Positions 9,032 through 17,511 of a stretch of 64,000 nt of DNA are shown here, one piece after another. The translations under genes were made by a program, and so were the position numbers. The notes under the pieces are model-generated. The model did no database searches. It was not told where the DNA came from and worked only from the letters and a program-made list of their open reading frames with translations. Source of the stretch: Pseudomonas syringae (lineage in GTDB: Bacteria > Pseudomonadota > Gammaproteobacteria > Pseudomonadales > Pseudomonadaceae); NCBI RefSeq assembly GCF_000737245.1, contig NZ_JPQU01000022.1, positions 41,709 through 105,708 on the forward strand, given 5' to 3'. The stretch's first letter is position 1; every line of letters starts with the position of its first letter.

Positions 9032-10021
9032 TTATTGAACGGCTGTCTGCACAACCTGAGCACGCGAAGCATTGAAGCTTTTGTCGAAGCCTTTTGAGAC
9101 GTCGATCGATTTGCTCAGGATGCCTTCCTGCTGGTAGATATCCGCCGTGGTTTGCAGGCCCTTGATCACGTTGTCGTCGATCTCAACCCGCTGCATCTTG
9201 GTGGCGTTGGCGATTTCCTGATGCACCTCGATGGGCAGGCCGGTGATTGCGGCCTGGGCCATGGCGTATTGGTTGGGGTGGGCGTTGGTCCACAAGAAGG
9301 CGCGCTCGACCCGGGCGACGAAGTCATCCAGCTGCACACGCTTGTCGCTGATCGCCTTGCCGGTCGCTGTCAGGTACAGATGGTTGCTCAACAGTTCGCT
9401 GCCGCTGATCAAGACGCGGTCGTGGCTCTGAGTGGTGGCGACGGTGGTGTACGGGTCCCAGGTGGCCCAGGCATCGGCACCGCCACTGGACAGCAGAATC
9501 CGCGACTCGCCGGGCAACAGATTGATGAACGTCACATCGCTGGTTTGCAGGCCCGCCTGACGCAAGGCCTTGATCGCCAGGTAGTGGCCGATGGAGCCAC
9601 GGCCAGTGACGATGCGCTTGCCCTTGAGGTCAGCCACGGTCTTGACCGGGGAGTCCTTGGGCACGAGCAAGGCAGTGGTGAAACGCCCTTGGGCATGGGT
9701 GATGCTGACCACTTTCAACGGCGCGCCGGCACCGAGAGCAAACACATAGGGCGCGTCGCCGAGGGCGCCAACGTCAACCGCCCCGGCATTCAGCGCTTCA
9801 CCCAGTGGAGCGGCAGAAGGGAATTCAGAGAAGCGGATCTCGTAAGGCACATTTTTCAATTCGCCGGAGACTTGCAGCAGCGCCTTGATAGTGGATTTCT
9901 GATTGGCGACCAGCAGAGGTTCAAGGTCGGCCGCCATGGCCTGCTGGCCGAGGGTCGCGCTTAGCAATGCGCCTAGCAGCAGGGTTTTCAGAGGGGGGCG
10001 TTGGAACGAAAAAAGCGACAT
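9032..10021 (-). CDS. ABC transporter substrate-binding protein, SsuA/sulfonate type
   Basis: This is a periplasmic binding protein of the aliphatic sulfonate/nitrate/taurine family, 329 residues. A signal peptide ends at about residue 30 (QQAMA-ADLEP). The family core is clear: FSEFPSAAPLGEALNAGAVD and a late GADAWATWDPY motif. The start at 10021 has GGAG upstream and gives a normal signal peptide. It follows the rhodanese and thiol dioxygenase genes on the same strand, which suggests uptake of an organosulfur compound. No permease or ATPase gene is adjacent. The exact ligand is inferred only as sulfur-containing. Confidence 0.85.
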   Translation of the reverse strand: MSLFSFQRPPLKTLLLGALLSATLGQQAMAADLEPLLVANQKSTIKALLQVSGELKNVPYEIRFSEFPSAAPLGEALNAGAVDVGALGDAPYVFALGAGAPLKVVSITHAQGRFTTALLVPKDSPVKTVADLKGKRIVTGRGSIGHYLAIKALRQAGLQTSDVTFINLLPGESRILLSSGGADAWATWDPYTTVATTQSHDRVLISGSELLSNHLYLTATGKAISDKRVQLDDFVARVERAFLWTNAHPNQYAMAQAAITGLPIEVHQEIANATKMQRVEIDDNVIKGLQTTADIYQQEGILSKSIDVSKGFDKSFNASRAQVVQTAVQ

Positions 10022-10103
10022 GGGTGCATCTCCAGGCGGATAGGATGTTGGCTGGCAGGACATCCGCCTGGAGGGGTCTGTCCTGCTTTCGTAAGGTTTG
10101 GGG

Positions 10104-11687
10104 TCAGATCACGTGAAAGCCATGCGTCCCGTCACGGGCAAGCTGCTCCACCAGGCCAAACTCCCAGTCGAGATAGGCTTGCATGGCTTTGCGGGGTGCA
10201 TCGGTGCCTTCATACGGGCGGCGATAGCGGTCAATGCGCGGCGAGGCAAGATGACTTTCCCCGGCTTCCAGCGGCAAGCCGACCTTGACCCAACTGGCGG
10301 TGCCGTTCTTGAGCAGGAACACCTGCTTGCCGGTCAGGGCTTCGACTTCAGGCACGGCAAAGCGTGCCAGCTTGCTGCTGCCGCAAGTCAACACGTAGCG
10401 CTCTGCGCTGGGGATGACTTGCAACGCATCCTGCAGCTGAGCGCGCAAAGTCCACCACGCGCCGGGAATGTGCTGTTTGACGTAATTGGCGCTGGCAGTG
10501 AAATCCAGCACGGCGACGTCGCCATGTTGCTGCCATTGCGCGAGGGTTTGCGGGCTGATTTCTTCCACCTGAACAGGCGTCGGAATCGGCGCATTCCAGT
10601 CGCCTTGTTCACTGAAATCCTCTGCCTGCAGATCATCGACCACAGCCACGTCCCAGCCCAGTTGCGCCAGCCAGGAAGCCGACATGTTGGCGCGTACGCC
10701 GTCGTCGTCCACCAGCACCAGCCGCGCACCGCGCACGCTGGCGTAGTGATCGGTTTCCTGAACCAGTTGCCCGCCAGGGGTAGATCGCGAATCTGGCAGA
10801 TGGCCGGCGGCGAACTCTTCCGGGGTACGGACATCAAGCAGGTAAGTGGTGCGCGATTTGTCTGCCTGCCAGCTGTGCAGCTCGGCTGCTGTGGCGCGCT
10901 TGACCCCGGCTTTATCGGCCACGCGACGGGCATCGGCGCTGGCGGTTTCTCGGGTCTCGTCGCCAACGGCGGCAAAGCGTCGAGCCTGCCCGTGATCCAG
11001 CGTCTGCCCGGCCAGCAGCCAGCCAATGGTGCCGTTGCGCAGGGCGTTCACCTGATTGGGAATACCGGCGTTGACCAGCGACTGGGTGCCGATGATGCTG
11101 CGGGTGCGGCCGGCACAGTTGACGATGATTCGCGTGCTCGGGTCCGGGGCCAGTTCCCGGGCGCGCAGCACCAGTTCCGCGCCGGGGACGCTGATGCCGC
11201 CCGGAATGCTCATGGTCTGGTATTCGTCGTAACGGCGGGCGTCGAGGATCACGACGTCGGCCTTGGATTCGATCAGTTGCAGAACGTCCTCGGCTGCCAG
11301 CGATGGCGTCTGCCGATGGTGCTCCACCAGTTCGCCGAAGGCTTTGCTGGGCACGTTGACGTCGATAAACAGCTCGCCGCCAGCATCGCGCCAACCCTGA
11401 AGCCCGCCTTCCAGCAGTTTCACGTCGCTGTAACCCAGGGTCTGCAAACGCTCAAGCGCTCGCTGGGCCAGACCTTCGCCATCGTCGTATACCGTGACGG
11501 CAGTGTCGCGGCGGGGGATGCGCGAGTACACCTCCAGCTCCAGCCTGGATAACGGAATGTTGGCTGCAAACAAAGGGTGAGCCTGAGCGAAAGGTGCTTC
11601 TTCACGTACATCCACCAGGGCCAATTCCTCATGGGCCAGCAATGCCTGACGAATATCGGCGAAGGAGCGGGTAGTGGGCTGAGTCAT
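10104..11687 (-). CDS. Four-domain rhodanese-like sulfurtransferase
   Basis: The 527-residue protein is built of four rhodanese domains. The domains alternate in their active-site loop. Domain 2 (IVNCAGRTRS) and domain 4 (LTCGSSKLAR) keep the catalytic cysteine, whereas domains 1 and 3 have Asp in that position (VYDDGEGLA and LVDDDGVRA). Two active and two structural domains are therefore expected. The start overlaps the dioxygenase stop by ATGA. In P. aeruginosa the same pair (PA2602-PA2603) is adjacent, supporting a joint role in 3-mercaptopropionate sulfur metabolism. Confidence 0.88.
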   Translation of the reverse strand: MTQPTTRSFADIRQALLAHEELALVDVREEAPFAQAHPLFAANIPLSRLELEVYSRIPRRDTAVTVYDDGEGLAQRALERLQTLGYSDVKLLEGGLQGWRDAGGELFIDVNVPSKAFGELVEHHRQTPSLAAEDVLQLIESKADVVILDARRYDEYQTMSIPGGISVPGAELVLRARELAPDPSTRIIVNCAGRTRSIIGTQSLVNAGIPNQVNALRNGTIGWLLAGQTLDHGQARRFAAVGDETRETASADARRVADKAGVKRATAAELHSWQADKSRTTYLLDVRTPEEFAAGHLPDSRSTPGGQLVQETDHYASVRGARLVLVDDDGVRANMSASWLAQLGWDVAVVDDLQAEDFSEQGDWNAPIPTPVQVEEISPQTLAQWQQHGDVAVLDFTASANYVKQHIPGAWWTLRAQLQDALQVIPSAERYVLTCGSSKLARFAVPEVEALTGKQVFLLKNGTASWVKVGLPLEAGESHLASPRIDRYRRPYEGTDAPRKAMQAYLDWEFGLVEQLARDGTHGFHVI

Positions 11688-12292
11688 TGTGCTTGGCTCT
11701 CTTTGGACAAGTCCCAGATGTTGGGCAGAAAGGCGTTGGAATAGCCGGAGATAAACAGTTTTTCAGTACCGTCGGGTTGATACACCGCGCGCCGCACGGC
11801 GCCGATATTTGCACCGTAGACGTGAATGCTGATCGACACCTGGTCGCTGAAGGCATTGCTGACCTGATGGACGTCATTGCTGTGAGGCGACAGCGCTTCG
11901 ACGTGGCCGGGCTCCAGGCGAATGGCCTCGCCTTGCCGTATAAGGGTGCCGTCCTCGCTGCGGCTGAAACCCTGGGAATATTCCGCGCCGCGCAGCATCC
12001 CGATCAGACCCCACACGCGATGGTCGTGAATCGGCGTGCTTTGGCCCGGGCCCCAGACAAAGCTGACAATCGAAAAGCGCTGCCGGGAGTCGGCGTGCAG
12101 CAGAAATTGCTGATAACGCTCCGGACTGGGAATGGCGTATTCGTCGGGGAGCCAGTCGTCGTGATTGACCAGTTGGCCCAGCAATTGGCCGCCGCGCTGC
12201 AGCAGATCGCCTTCGCGAGGGTTGCTGTCGATCAGCTCGGCGAGTGCCCCAATAAAAGCTCTGAGTCGTTCCGGGTGTCGGGTCTGCGTCAT
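11684..12292 (-). CDS. 3-mercaptopropionate dioxygenase (cysteine dioxygenase family)
   Basis: This non-haem iron enzyme oxidises a thiol (3-mercaptopropionate, and more weakly cysteine) to the sulfinate. The 202-residue cupin has the iron ligands His89, His91 and His142 and the Ser155-His157-Tyr159 triad of this enzyme family. Arg168 follows. Length and motifs match the PA2602 type rather than mammalian CDO, because there is no Cys-Tyr crosslink pair pattern. It is the first gene of a three-gene sulfur operon with the rhodanese (4-bp overlap) and the binding protein. Confidence 0.88.
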   Translation of the reverse strand: MTQTRHPERLRAFIGALAELIDSNPREGDLLQRGGQLLGQLVNHDDWLPDEYAIPSPERYQQFLLHADSRQRFSIVSFVWGPGQSTPIHDHRVWGLIGMLRGAEYSQGFSRSEDGTLIRQGEAIRLEPGHVEALSPHSNDVHQVSNAFSDQVSISIHVYGANIGAVRRAVYQPDGTEKLFISGYSNAFLPNIWDLSKESQAQ

Positions 12293-12310
12293 GTCTATAC
12301 CAGCGCGAGA

Positions 12311-12338
12311 TTAAAGCGTGACTTAATATAAACATAAT
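12311..12338 (+). promoter_or_regulatory. Putative promoter of a small RNA
   Basis: TTAAAG (12311-12316), a 16-bp spacer and CATAAT (12333-12338) on the plus strand resemble sigma-70 elements in an AT-rich stretch. They lie upstream of a strong orphan terminator and no annotated gene. Confidence 0.4.
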
Positions 12339-12344
12339 GAACTG

Positions 12345-12506
12345 GTTTAATATGCGATTATTTTATTATCAGGTTATAACCAAAGGTGCTGATGCTGACC
12401 TTGGTAATTTCAGGGAAATGAAAAGACGCCAGATACTTTCCCTTCTCCCCATGGGCGACCTTGATTGGAGGAGGGCGGTGTGAGTAATCCTCCACCGCCT
12501 TTTTTA
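12345..12506 (+). ncRNA. Candidate small RNA (about 160 nt)
   Basis: Both neighbouring genes run on the minus strand, yet this gap carries a promoter-like sequence and a strong plus-strand terminator, so a separate plus-strand transcript is likely. It contains a possible 21-codon peptide from ATG 12418 to TGA at 12481-12483 (MKRRQILSLL start). An RNA with an internal peptide, or a peptide gene, is therefore possible. I do not recognise it as a known Pseudomonas sRNA. Confidence 0.45.
12474..12506 (+). terminator. Orphan rho-independent terminator
   Basis: A perfect 7-bp stem GGCGGTG/CACCGCC (12474-12480 and 12493-12499, 12-nt loop) is followed by T6. Its T run is correct only for plus-strand transcription, although the flanking genes are on the minus strand. 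Confidence 0.8.
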
Positions 12507-12560
12507 TTCCAGGTATGCGACAGGCAACCGATTTTTCCAGCCTGTCTGGATCGCTCATGA

Positions 12561-14810
12561 TCACAACGCTTCCTGCCAGCCACGTCGAGCCAGTGGGAGA
12601 TCGAGCAAGCGCTTGCCAGTCGCATCATTGATGGCGTTACCCAGCGCCGCAGCCATGGGGCCCTGGACAATTTCCGCAGCACCGAGAAATGGCTGGTTCG
12701 GCTGATCGATCATGTGCACGTCAACCTGTTTCGGCAACTCTAGAAAACGCATGATCGGATAGCCACTCCAATCGAAGCTTTGCACGCCTTTGGCGTCATA
12801 CAGCACTCGCTCATAAAGCGTCCAGCTGGCGGACTGCACGATGCCGCCCTGAATCTGATTGAGCAGCCCATCAGGGCTGACAATTTGCCCCACATCGACA
12901 GCGGCAACCACGCGATCAATCGTCACTTGCCCGGTCTGGCGCTGGACATGCAACTGCACGGCAATGGCGCAGTAACCCATGATGTTTTTATAGCGTGCGA
13001 AGGCGAATCCGATTCCACTGCCGGGGCCGGTTGCTTTCTGCGGCCAGTGGAACTCTCTAGCCACCCGCTCCACCACCGCTCGTGCCCGCGGATCACTCAA
13101 GTGATTCATGCGAAATTGCACCGGGTCCACAGCGGCCTGAGCCGCCAGCTCATCCATGGTGCTTTCGATGGCAAACACGTTGACATGGGCGCCAAGCGAA
13201 CGCATGGCGGAGGTCCTGAACGGCATGGTCAGCACAAAGTTCAGGTCAACCTGCAGGTTGGGTATCTCATACAACGGCACCGCGTTACGGTCGCCGTCAC
13301 CCTCGGGTTGGGCGATCGGGACTGAAGGCGCCGGGGTGAAGGGTTTGGCCAAAAGCCATGCCGGTAACAGGCGCCCGGCATTGACGATGCGTTCATTGTG
13401 CGGAGTACTCCACAGCTCGTATTTCCAGTCACGTAAACGCCCGCTGTCGTCCAGCCCCGCCTCCACTTCGGCCAGCATTGCCGAGCTGTAGGGCTCCCAG
13501 AGATTTTCCTGTTCGCGCATCCACTGCACACGTATTGGCTTGCCAGGCAGGGCCATGGCGATCAATGCGGCATCGGCTGCGGCGTCATCGGCACCATTGT
13601 GACCATAGCAACCGGAGCCTTCGGCATGGATGCAGCGTACCTGCTCCACGGGTAGCCCGAGCATCTCGGCGATGCCCGTGCGCAGAGGATAAACCCCCTG
13701 GGTGTGAGTCCAGATGGTCAGCATTCGATCCTTGAACTGCGCCACCGCACAGGACGGCCCGATGGAGCCGTGCATCAGGTATTGCTTGGTCACCCGCGCC
13801 TTGTACGTATGTGGCTCAGGTTGCGTGAGGAGACCCTTGGCGCTCACCGGGTAGCGCCGCGCCGGTAGCTCGGTGAGCAGTTGATGAATATGTGTCGAGT
13901 CAGGTAGCGGGTTACCTTCGGTCCAGCGCGCAGTGCCATAGCCCTCGCGCATGGCCTTGACCGCCAGCCATTCATCGGTGGCGACCACGGCGAGGTAACT
14001 GCCGTTGCGGACCAGCTTTACCACACCGGGGAGTCTGGAGAGGGCCGCCTCGTCAATGTCCACAAGCTGACTGCCGCGCCTGGGCGGGCGTATCACGCGG
14101 GCATGCAACATATCGGGCAGGCGCATGTCTTGCACGTAAGCCGCTCCACCGCTGACCTTGGCCGGGATGTCCAGCCGCGGCAGTGATTTGCCGATCAGGG
14201 TGAAGCTGCTGGCTGGCTTGAAGGGCGAACTGGCAGATGCAAAGCGATGCATTTGAACACCGACCACCGCTGCTATGTAGGTCATGTTGCGGCCTTGGCC
14301 ATCGGAGATCACAGCGTCCCGCGTGCTCAGGGTGTCGATGTTGCATCGCCATTGGCGTGCCGCAGATTCGAGCAACAACTGACGCACCTGGGCCGCAGCG
14401 TTGAACAGCGCGGTGCCGCTGTCGACGATCGTATGGCTGCCAGCGGTGTAACCCTCATTTGGGGTCAGCGCTGTGTCGGCAGTGAGAAAACGGATCAGGC
14501 CAGGCGATACTTCCAGGCGTTCAGCGGCGATCTGCAGAAGCGCGGTTTTGACGCCAGTACCCAGCTCCACTTTGCCGGTGTAGACGGTAATGCCGTCTTT
14601 CGCGTCAATGCGGATCCAGGCGTCCAGATAGGGCGTGGCCCGCAAGCTGCCTGGCAAATCAGGGGCCAGGATTGCCGTACCCAGGGTGTCCACTTCGGTG
14701 TCAGCAAAGGCGCGCGGGATACCCGGAAGCATTGCAAACCCCATCACCAACGCACCGTTTATGACGAAGGCGCGGCGGCTCAGATCGACGTATTGCGTTG
14801 AGGGCTTCAT
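12561..14810 (-). CDS. Molybdopterin-binding hydroxylase large subunit (IorB-like, xanthine dehydrogenase family)
   Basis: This is the catalytic subunit of a periplasmic molybdenum hydroxylase of the isoquinoline 1-oxidoreductase/aldehyde dehydrogenase/nicotinate dehydrogenase group, 749 residues. The N-terminus has a Tat-like signal (SRRAFVINGALVMG). The C-terminal GAAEIVQGPMAAALGNA carries the family's active-site glutamate. The ATG at 14810 overlaps the stop of the upstream 2Fe-2S gene by 4 bases, which fixes the start. Electrons should pass to the 2Fe-2S subunit and then to the tri-haem cytochrome. The substrate is not determinable; an N-heterocycle or aldehyde is likely. Confidence 0.88.
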   Translation of the reverse strand: MKPSTQYVDLSRRAFVINGALVMGFAMLPGIPRAFADTEVDTLGTAILAPDLPGSLRATPYLDAWIRIDAKDGITVYTGKVELGTGVKTALLQIAAERLEVSPGLIRFLTADTALTPNEGYTAGSHTIVDSGTALFNAAAQVRQLLLESAARQWRCNIDTLSTRDAVISDGQGRNMTYIAAVVGVQMHRFASASSPFKPASSFTLIGKSLPRLDIPAKVSGGAAYVQDMRLPDMLHARVIRPPRRGSQLVDIDEAALSRLPGVVKLVRNGSYLAVVATDEWLAVKAMREGYGTARWTEGNPLPDSTHIHQLLTELPARRYPVSAKGLLTQPEPHTYKARVTKQYLMHGSIGPSCAVAQFKDRMLTIWTHTQGVYPLRTGIAEMLGLPVEQVRCIHAEGSGCYGHNGADDAAADAALIAMALPGKPIRVQWMREQENLWEPYSSAMLAEVEAGLDDSGRLRDWKYELWSTPHNERIVNAGRLLPAWLLAKPFTPAPSVPIAQPEGDGDRNAVPLYEIPNLQVDLNFVLTMPFRTSAMRSLGAHVNVFAIESTMDELAAQAAVDPVQFRMNHLSDPRARAVVERVAREFHWPQKATGPGSGIGFAFARYKNIMGYCAIAVQLHVQRQTGQVTIDRVVAAVDVGQIVSPDGLLNQIQGGIVQSASWTLYERVLYDAKGVQSFDWSGYPIMRFLELPKQVDVHMIDQPNQPFLGAAEIVQGPMAAALGNAINDATGKRLLDLPLARRGWQEAL

Positions 14811-15271
14811 GCCTTGTCTCCCTGCGCGATGACCGACTTGATAGCGGCGAGAATCCGAATGTGAGTGCCGCAGCGGCACAGGTTAGGAGCCATGTGGCGA
14901 CGGATCGTTTCGTCGTCCGGATGAGGGTTTGCCTCCAGTAGAGCCTGCGCCCGTACGATCATCCCTGCGATGCAATAACCACACTGGGCCGCCTGCTCGT
15001 CGATAAAGGCTTTTTGCAACGGGCCCGGATTTTCGGCACTGCCCAGACTCTCCACGGTGCGCACGGATTTGCCGGCCAGTGCGCCGCAGGGTGTCAGGCA
15101 CGAAAAGACCGGTTTGTCGTTGACTAAGACAGTACAAGCGCCGCACTGACCCAGACCGCAGCCGTATTTCGCGCCATTGAGCCCCACCTGATTGCGCAGG
15201 GCATACAGCAGTGGCATGTCGTCAGCAATGTCCAGTTCATGCGTCTTGCCGTTGATGTCGAGTGTGATCAC
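14807..15271 (-). CDS. 2Fe-2S subunit of molybdenum hydroxylase (IorA-like)
   Basis: This is the small electron-transfer subunit, 154 residues. The N-terminal plant-ferredoxin-type cluster is bound by GCGLGQCGACTVLV plus a later Cys near residue 60. The C-terminal four-helix domain has CGYCIAGM and CRCGTH, the two-cysteine pairs of the second cluster. It has no signal of its own and probably travels to the periplasm with the Tat-signalled large subunit. It overlaps that gene by ATGA and lies 5 bases after the cytochrome gene. Confidence 0.93.
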   Translation of the reverse strand: MITLDINGKTHELDIADDMPLLYALRNQVGLNGAKYGCGLGQCGACTVLVNDKPVFSCLTPCGALAGKSVRTVESLGSAENPGPLQKAFIDEQAAQCGYCIAGMIVRAQALLEANPHPDDETIRRHMAPNLCRCGTHIRILAAIKSVIAQGDKA

Positions 15272-15276
15272 GGTGG

Positions 15277-16542
15277 CTACTCCTGAGTCCGAATGCTTTT
15301 GATTGTCTTGTCCAGGTCCGTCCAGGGTCTGGTCGGGCAGCTCTCGTTGCGTAAGTACTCGGCAATGGCGGCCAGGTGGGTGTCATCCAGACTGTCTGCG
15401 AAGGCAGGCATGTAGTGGCTGGAGGCGGCACCGGACATCGGAATACCTTGCAAGATCGTCTGGATCAGGTTTCGTGGGGAGTCCGCCGTGACTGCACTGC
15501 TCTTCACCAGCGCGGGCCTCGATTCAATGGTGCGCATGGGAGCAGCGGAGCCGTGGCAACTTGCGCAGGCACCTTTGAACAGCGCCGCACCGGGCAGCGC
15601 CTTCACTGTGGGATTGGCGGCAGGGGGGCAGGGCAGTGACGGGGCGTGCGAAGCGCTTTTTTTGAGATCGAGAATGTAGTGGGCGATGGCCTGGGCATCT
15701 TCCGCCGGCAATTGCGCGATGCTAAGACTGACCGGCAACATCGGGCCTGCCGCTGCACCGTGATCTTCGGCGACCTTGCCCGTCAGATAAGCGACCAACT
15801 GTGCTTCATTCCAGGGGTTTTGTGCTTCGGCCATGCCGCGCAGAGAAGGGGCCGTCCAGCCGTCGACGATAGCGCCGTTGAACAGCTCGCTGCTCTTCTC
15901 GCCGCCAATCAGGTTCAGGGGCGAATGGCAGGACGAACAATGCCCCGCGCCTTCGACCAGATAGCGTCCGCGGTTCCATTGCTCTGAGCGGGCGGGCAGT
16001 GGTTCCAGCGGACCTCCATGCAGGAACAGCAAGTTCCAGAAAGACACCAGCGGCCGGAAATTCATGGGGAAAACCATGTGGTTTTCAGGTGCGGTGTAGT
16101 TGACCGGATCCACGCTCATCAGAAAGGCGTAGGCATCCGCAATATCCGCCTCGCTCAACTTTCGGTAATGCACGTAAGGGAAGGCGGGATAGAGGAAGTG
16201 GCCGTCGCGGGCGATGCCTTCTCGCATGGCGCGTTCAAAGGCCGGCAGCGACCACTTGCCAATACCTGTTTCCCGGTCCGGAGTGATGTTGGTGGTAAAC
16301 AGTGTTCCGAAGGGCGTTTTCAATGGCAAACCGCCCGCCATGTAATCGCCTCCTGGTCGTGTATGGCAGACCGCGCAGTCTCCCGCTTCGACGGTGCGCC
16401 GGCCTCTGTCCAGAGTTTCGCGTCCGGCGTTTTGAGGCTGGCTGATAGCAGGGATTTCCGGCCTCCACATCATCCAGAACGCGAATCCTATCCCCACCAC
16501 GCCCAGCGCCAGAACGGCACCGATAATCGTCTTGCGCTTCAT
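15277..16542 (-). CDS. Tri-haem c-type cytochrome partner of the molybdenum hydroxylase
   Basis: This is a membrane-anchored cytochrome c of the alcohol dehydrogenase AdhB/nicotinate dehydrogenase type, 421 residues from the ATG at 16542. Three haem-binding sites are visible: CAVCH near 56, CSSCH near 200 and CASCH near 330. An N-terminal signal-anchor covers about residues 5-25. The ATG two codons upstream sits only one base after GAGAGG, so the second ATG, seven bases away, is the better start. It is the first gene of the three-gene operon and takes electrons to the respiratory chain. Confidence 0.9.
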   Translation of the reverse strand: MKRKTIIGAVLALGVVGIGFAFWMMWRPEIPAISQPQNAGRETLDRGRRTVEAGDCAVCHTRPGGDYMAGGLPLKTPFGTLFTTNITPDRETGIGKWSLPAFERAMREGIARDGHFLYPAFPYVHYRKLSEADIADAYAFLMSVDPVNYTAPENHMVFPMNFRPLVSFWNLLFLHGGPLEPLPARSEQWNRGRYLVEGAGHCSSCHSPLNLIGGEKSSELFNGAIVDGWTAPSLRGMAEAQNPWNEAQLVAYLTGKVAEDHGAAAGPMLPVSLSIAQLPAEDAQAIAHYILDLKKSASHAPSLPCPPAANPTVKALPGAALFKGACASCHGSAAPMRTIESRPALVKSSAVTADSPRNLIQTILQGIPMSGAASSHYMPAFADSLDDTHLAAIAEYLRNESCPTRPWTDLDKTIKSIRTQE

Positions 16543-16663
16543 CGCCATACCTCTCGAACTGAGTAAACGACAGATTTTTCAATCCGCCGCGTGCGATTGG
16601 CGTACGGCGACTTTCTACTCGGCGAGCTTAGACAGGGCGCTCAACAGGGAGTAGCCCATCAAG

Positions 16664-16753
16664 GCGCAACGCTACATTGCGCAGGGCGCAACGACGGCGG
16701 TGAATCGGCGGGTAGATCACCTCAGCGTTGCGTTCTGCGAAAAGCAACGTTGC
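16664..16753. promoter_or_regulatory. Cluster of GCGCAACG/CGTTGCG boxes between divergent operons
   Basis: The divergent region between the cytochrome and frnE-like genes contains GCGCAACGC (16664), TTGCGC (16677), GCGCAACG (16686), AGCGTTGCGTT (16724) and the perfect palindrome GCAACGTTGC (16744-16753). The density of one motif in both orientations suggests operator sites. The regulator is unknown; the LysR genes at 19.9 and 21.0 kb are candidates. Confidence 0.5.
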
Positions 16754-16828
16754 GTGGCAGGTGGATTTTCGGGAGAGCGCCGGACGCTTACCTTGGGGGT
16801 GTGAAAACATTCAGCCACGGAGACCGTC

Positions 16829-17473
16829 ATGAGTTCGAACTCAACCACTATTCAGGTGACCTACGACTTCATCTGCCCATGGTGCTGGATCGGTGAAGAA
16901 AACCTTGAGCGGGCGCTTGCCACGCTGGGTTTTTCAACTGACCACCCCATTCAGTTCCTGCCTTACCAGTTGAACCCGGACATGCCTGTTCCGGGCATGG
17001 ATCGCAAAGCCTATCGCTCTGGCAAATTTGGCAGTTGGGCGCGCAGCCAGGCCATGGATGCGCAGGTCACCCATGCCGGTAAAGCCGTCGGCCTCGGATT
17101 CCACTATGAGCGCGTCGAAAAAACCCCCAACACCCTGGCCGCGCATCGCTTGATATGGCGTGAACAACGGGCAGGCAAAGGGGCTTCGTTCCTGGTCAAG
17201 GCCATTTTCAAGGCGTATTTCGGCGAGGGCCGGGATATCGGCGACCTCGATGTGTTAGCCGATATCGCTGGCGAAACAGGCCTGGCCCGACAGGCCATTG
17301 TCGATTTTCTCCACACCGACGAAGGCACGGCCGAAGTCTTGAGGCTCGAAGAGCAAAGCAAGGCGTCCGGGGTGCGTTCAGTGCCGACCATTCAGATCGC
17401 CGGTGACGTGATCAGTGGCGCGCAACCCAGCGAAATCATGATCCAGATACTGGAACGCAAACAAGCCGCCTGA
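16829..17473 (+). CDS. DsbA-family oxidoreductase, FrnE-like
   Basis: This is a cytoplasmic thioredoxin-fold protein of the FrnE/2-hydroxychromene isomerase-like DsbA group, 214 residues. The redox motif CPWCW lies at about residues 17-21 (DFICPWCWIGEE), and the GVRSVPT cis-proline loop at about 185. There is no signal peptide. FrnE-like proteins act as disulfide oxidoreductases or in aromatic metabolism. It is the first of a plus-strand group with an old yellow enzyme and a flavin monooxygenase, so a role in redox or aromatic conversion is possible. Confidence 0.87.
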   Translation: MSSNSTTIQVTYDFICPWCWIGEENLERALATLGFSTDHPIQFLPYQLNPDMPVPGMDRKAYRSGKFGSWARSQAMDAQVTHAGKAVGLGFHYERVEKTPNTLAAHRLIWREQRAGKGASFLVKAIFKAYFGEGRDIGDLDVLADIAGETGLARQAIVDFLHTDEGTAEVLRLEEQSKASGVRSVPTIQIAGDVISGAQPSEIMIQILERKQAA

Positions 17474-17511
17474 GGCGCTTGTTCAACCCCGAATCCTAGA
17501 AGGAAAGCATC

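Noticed and set aside
10098..11552. 484-codon plus-strand frame
   Set aside because: It is antisense to the rhodanese gene, whose domains and motifs are clear; a high-GC shadow.
12358..12564. 68-codon minus-strand frame
   Set aside because: It has no good ribosome-binding site and runs through a terminator hairpin; a plus-strand RNA explains the region better.
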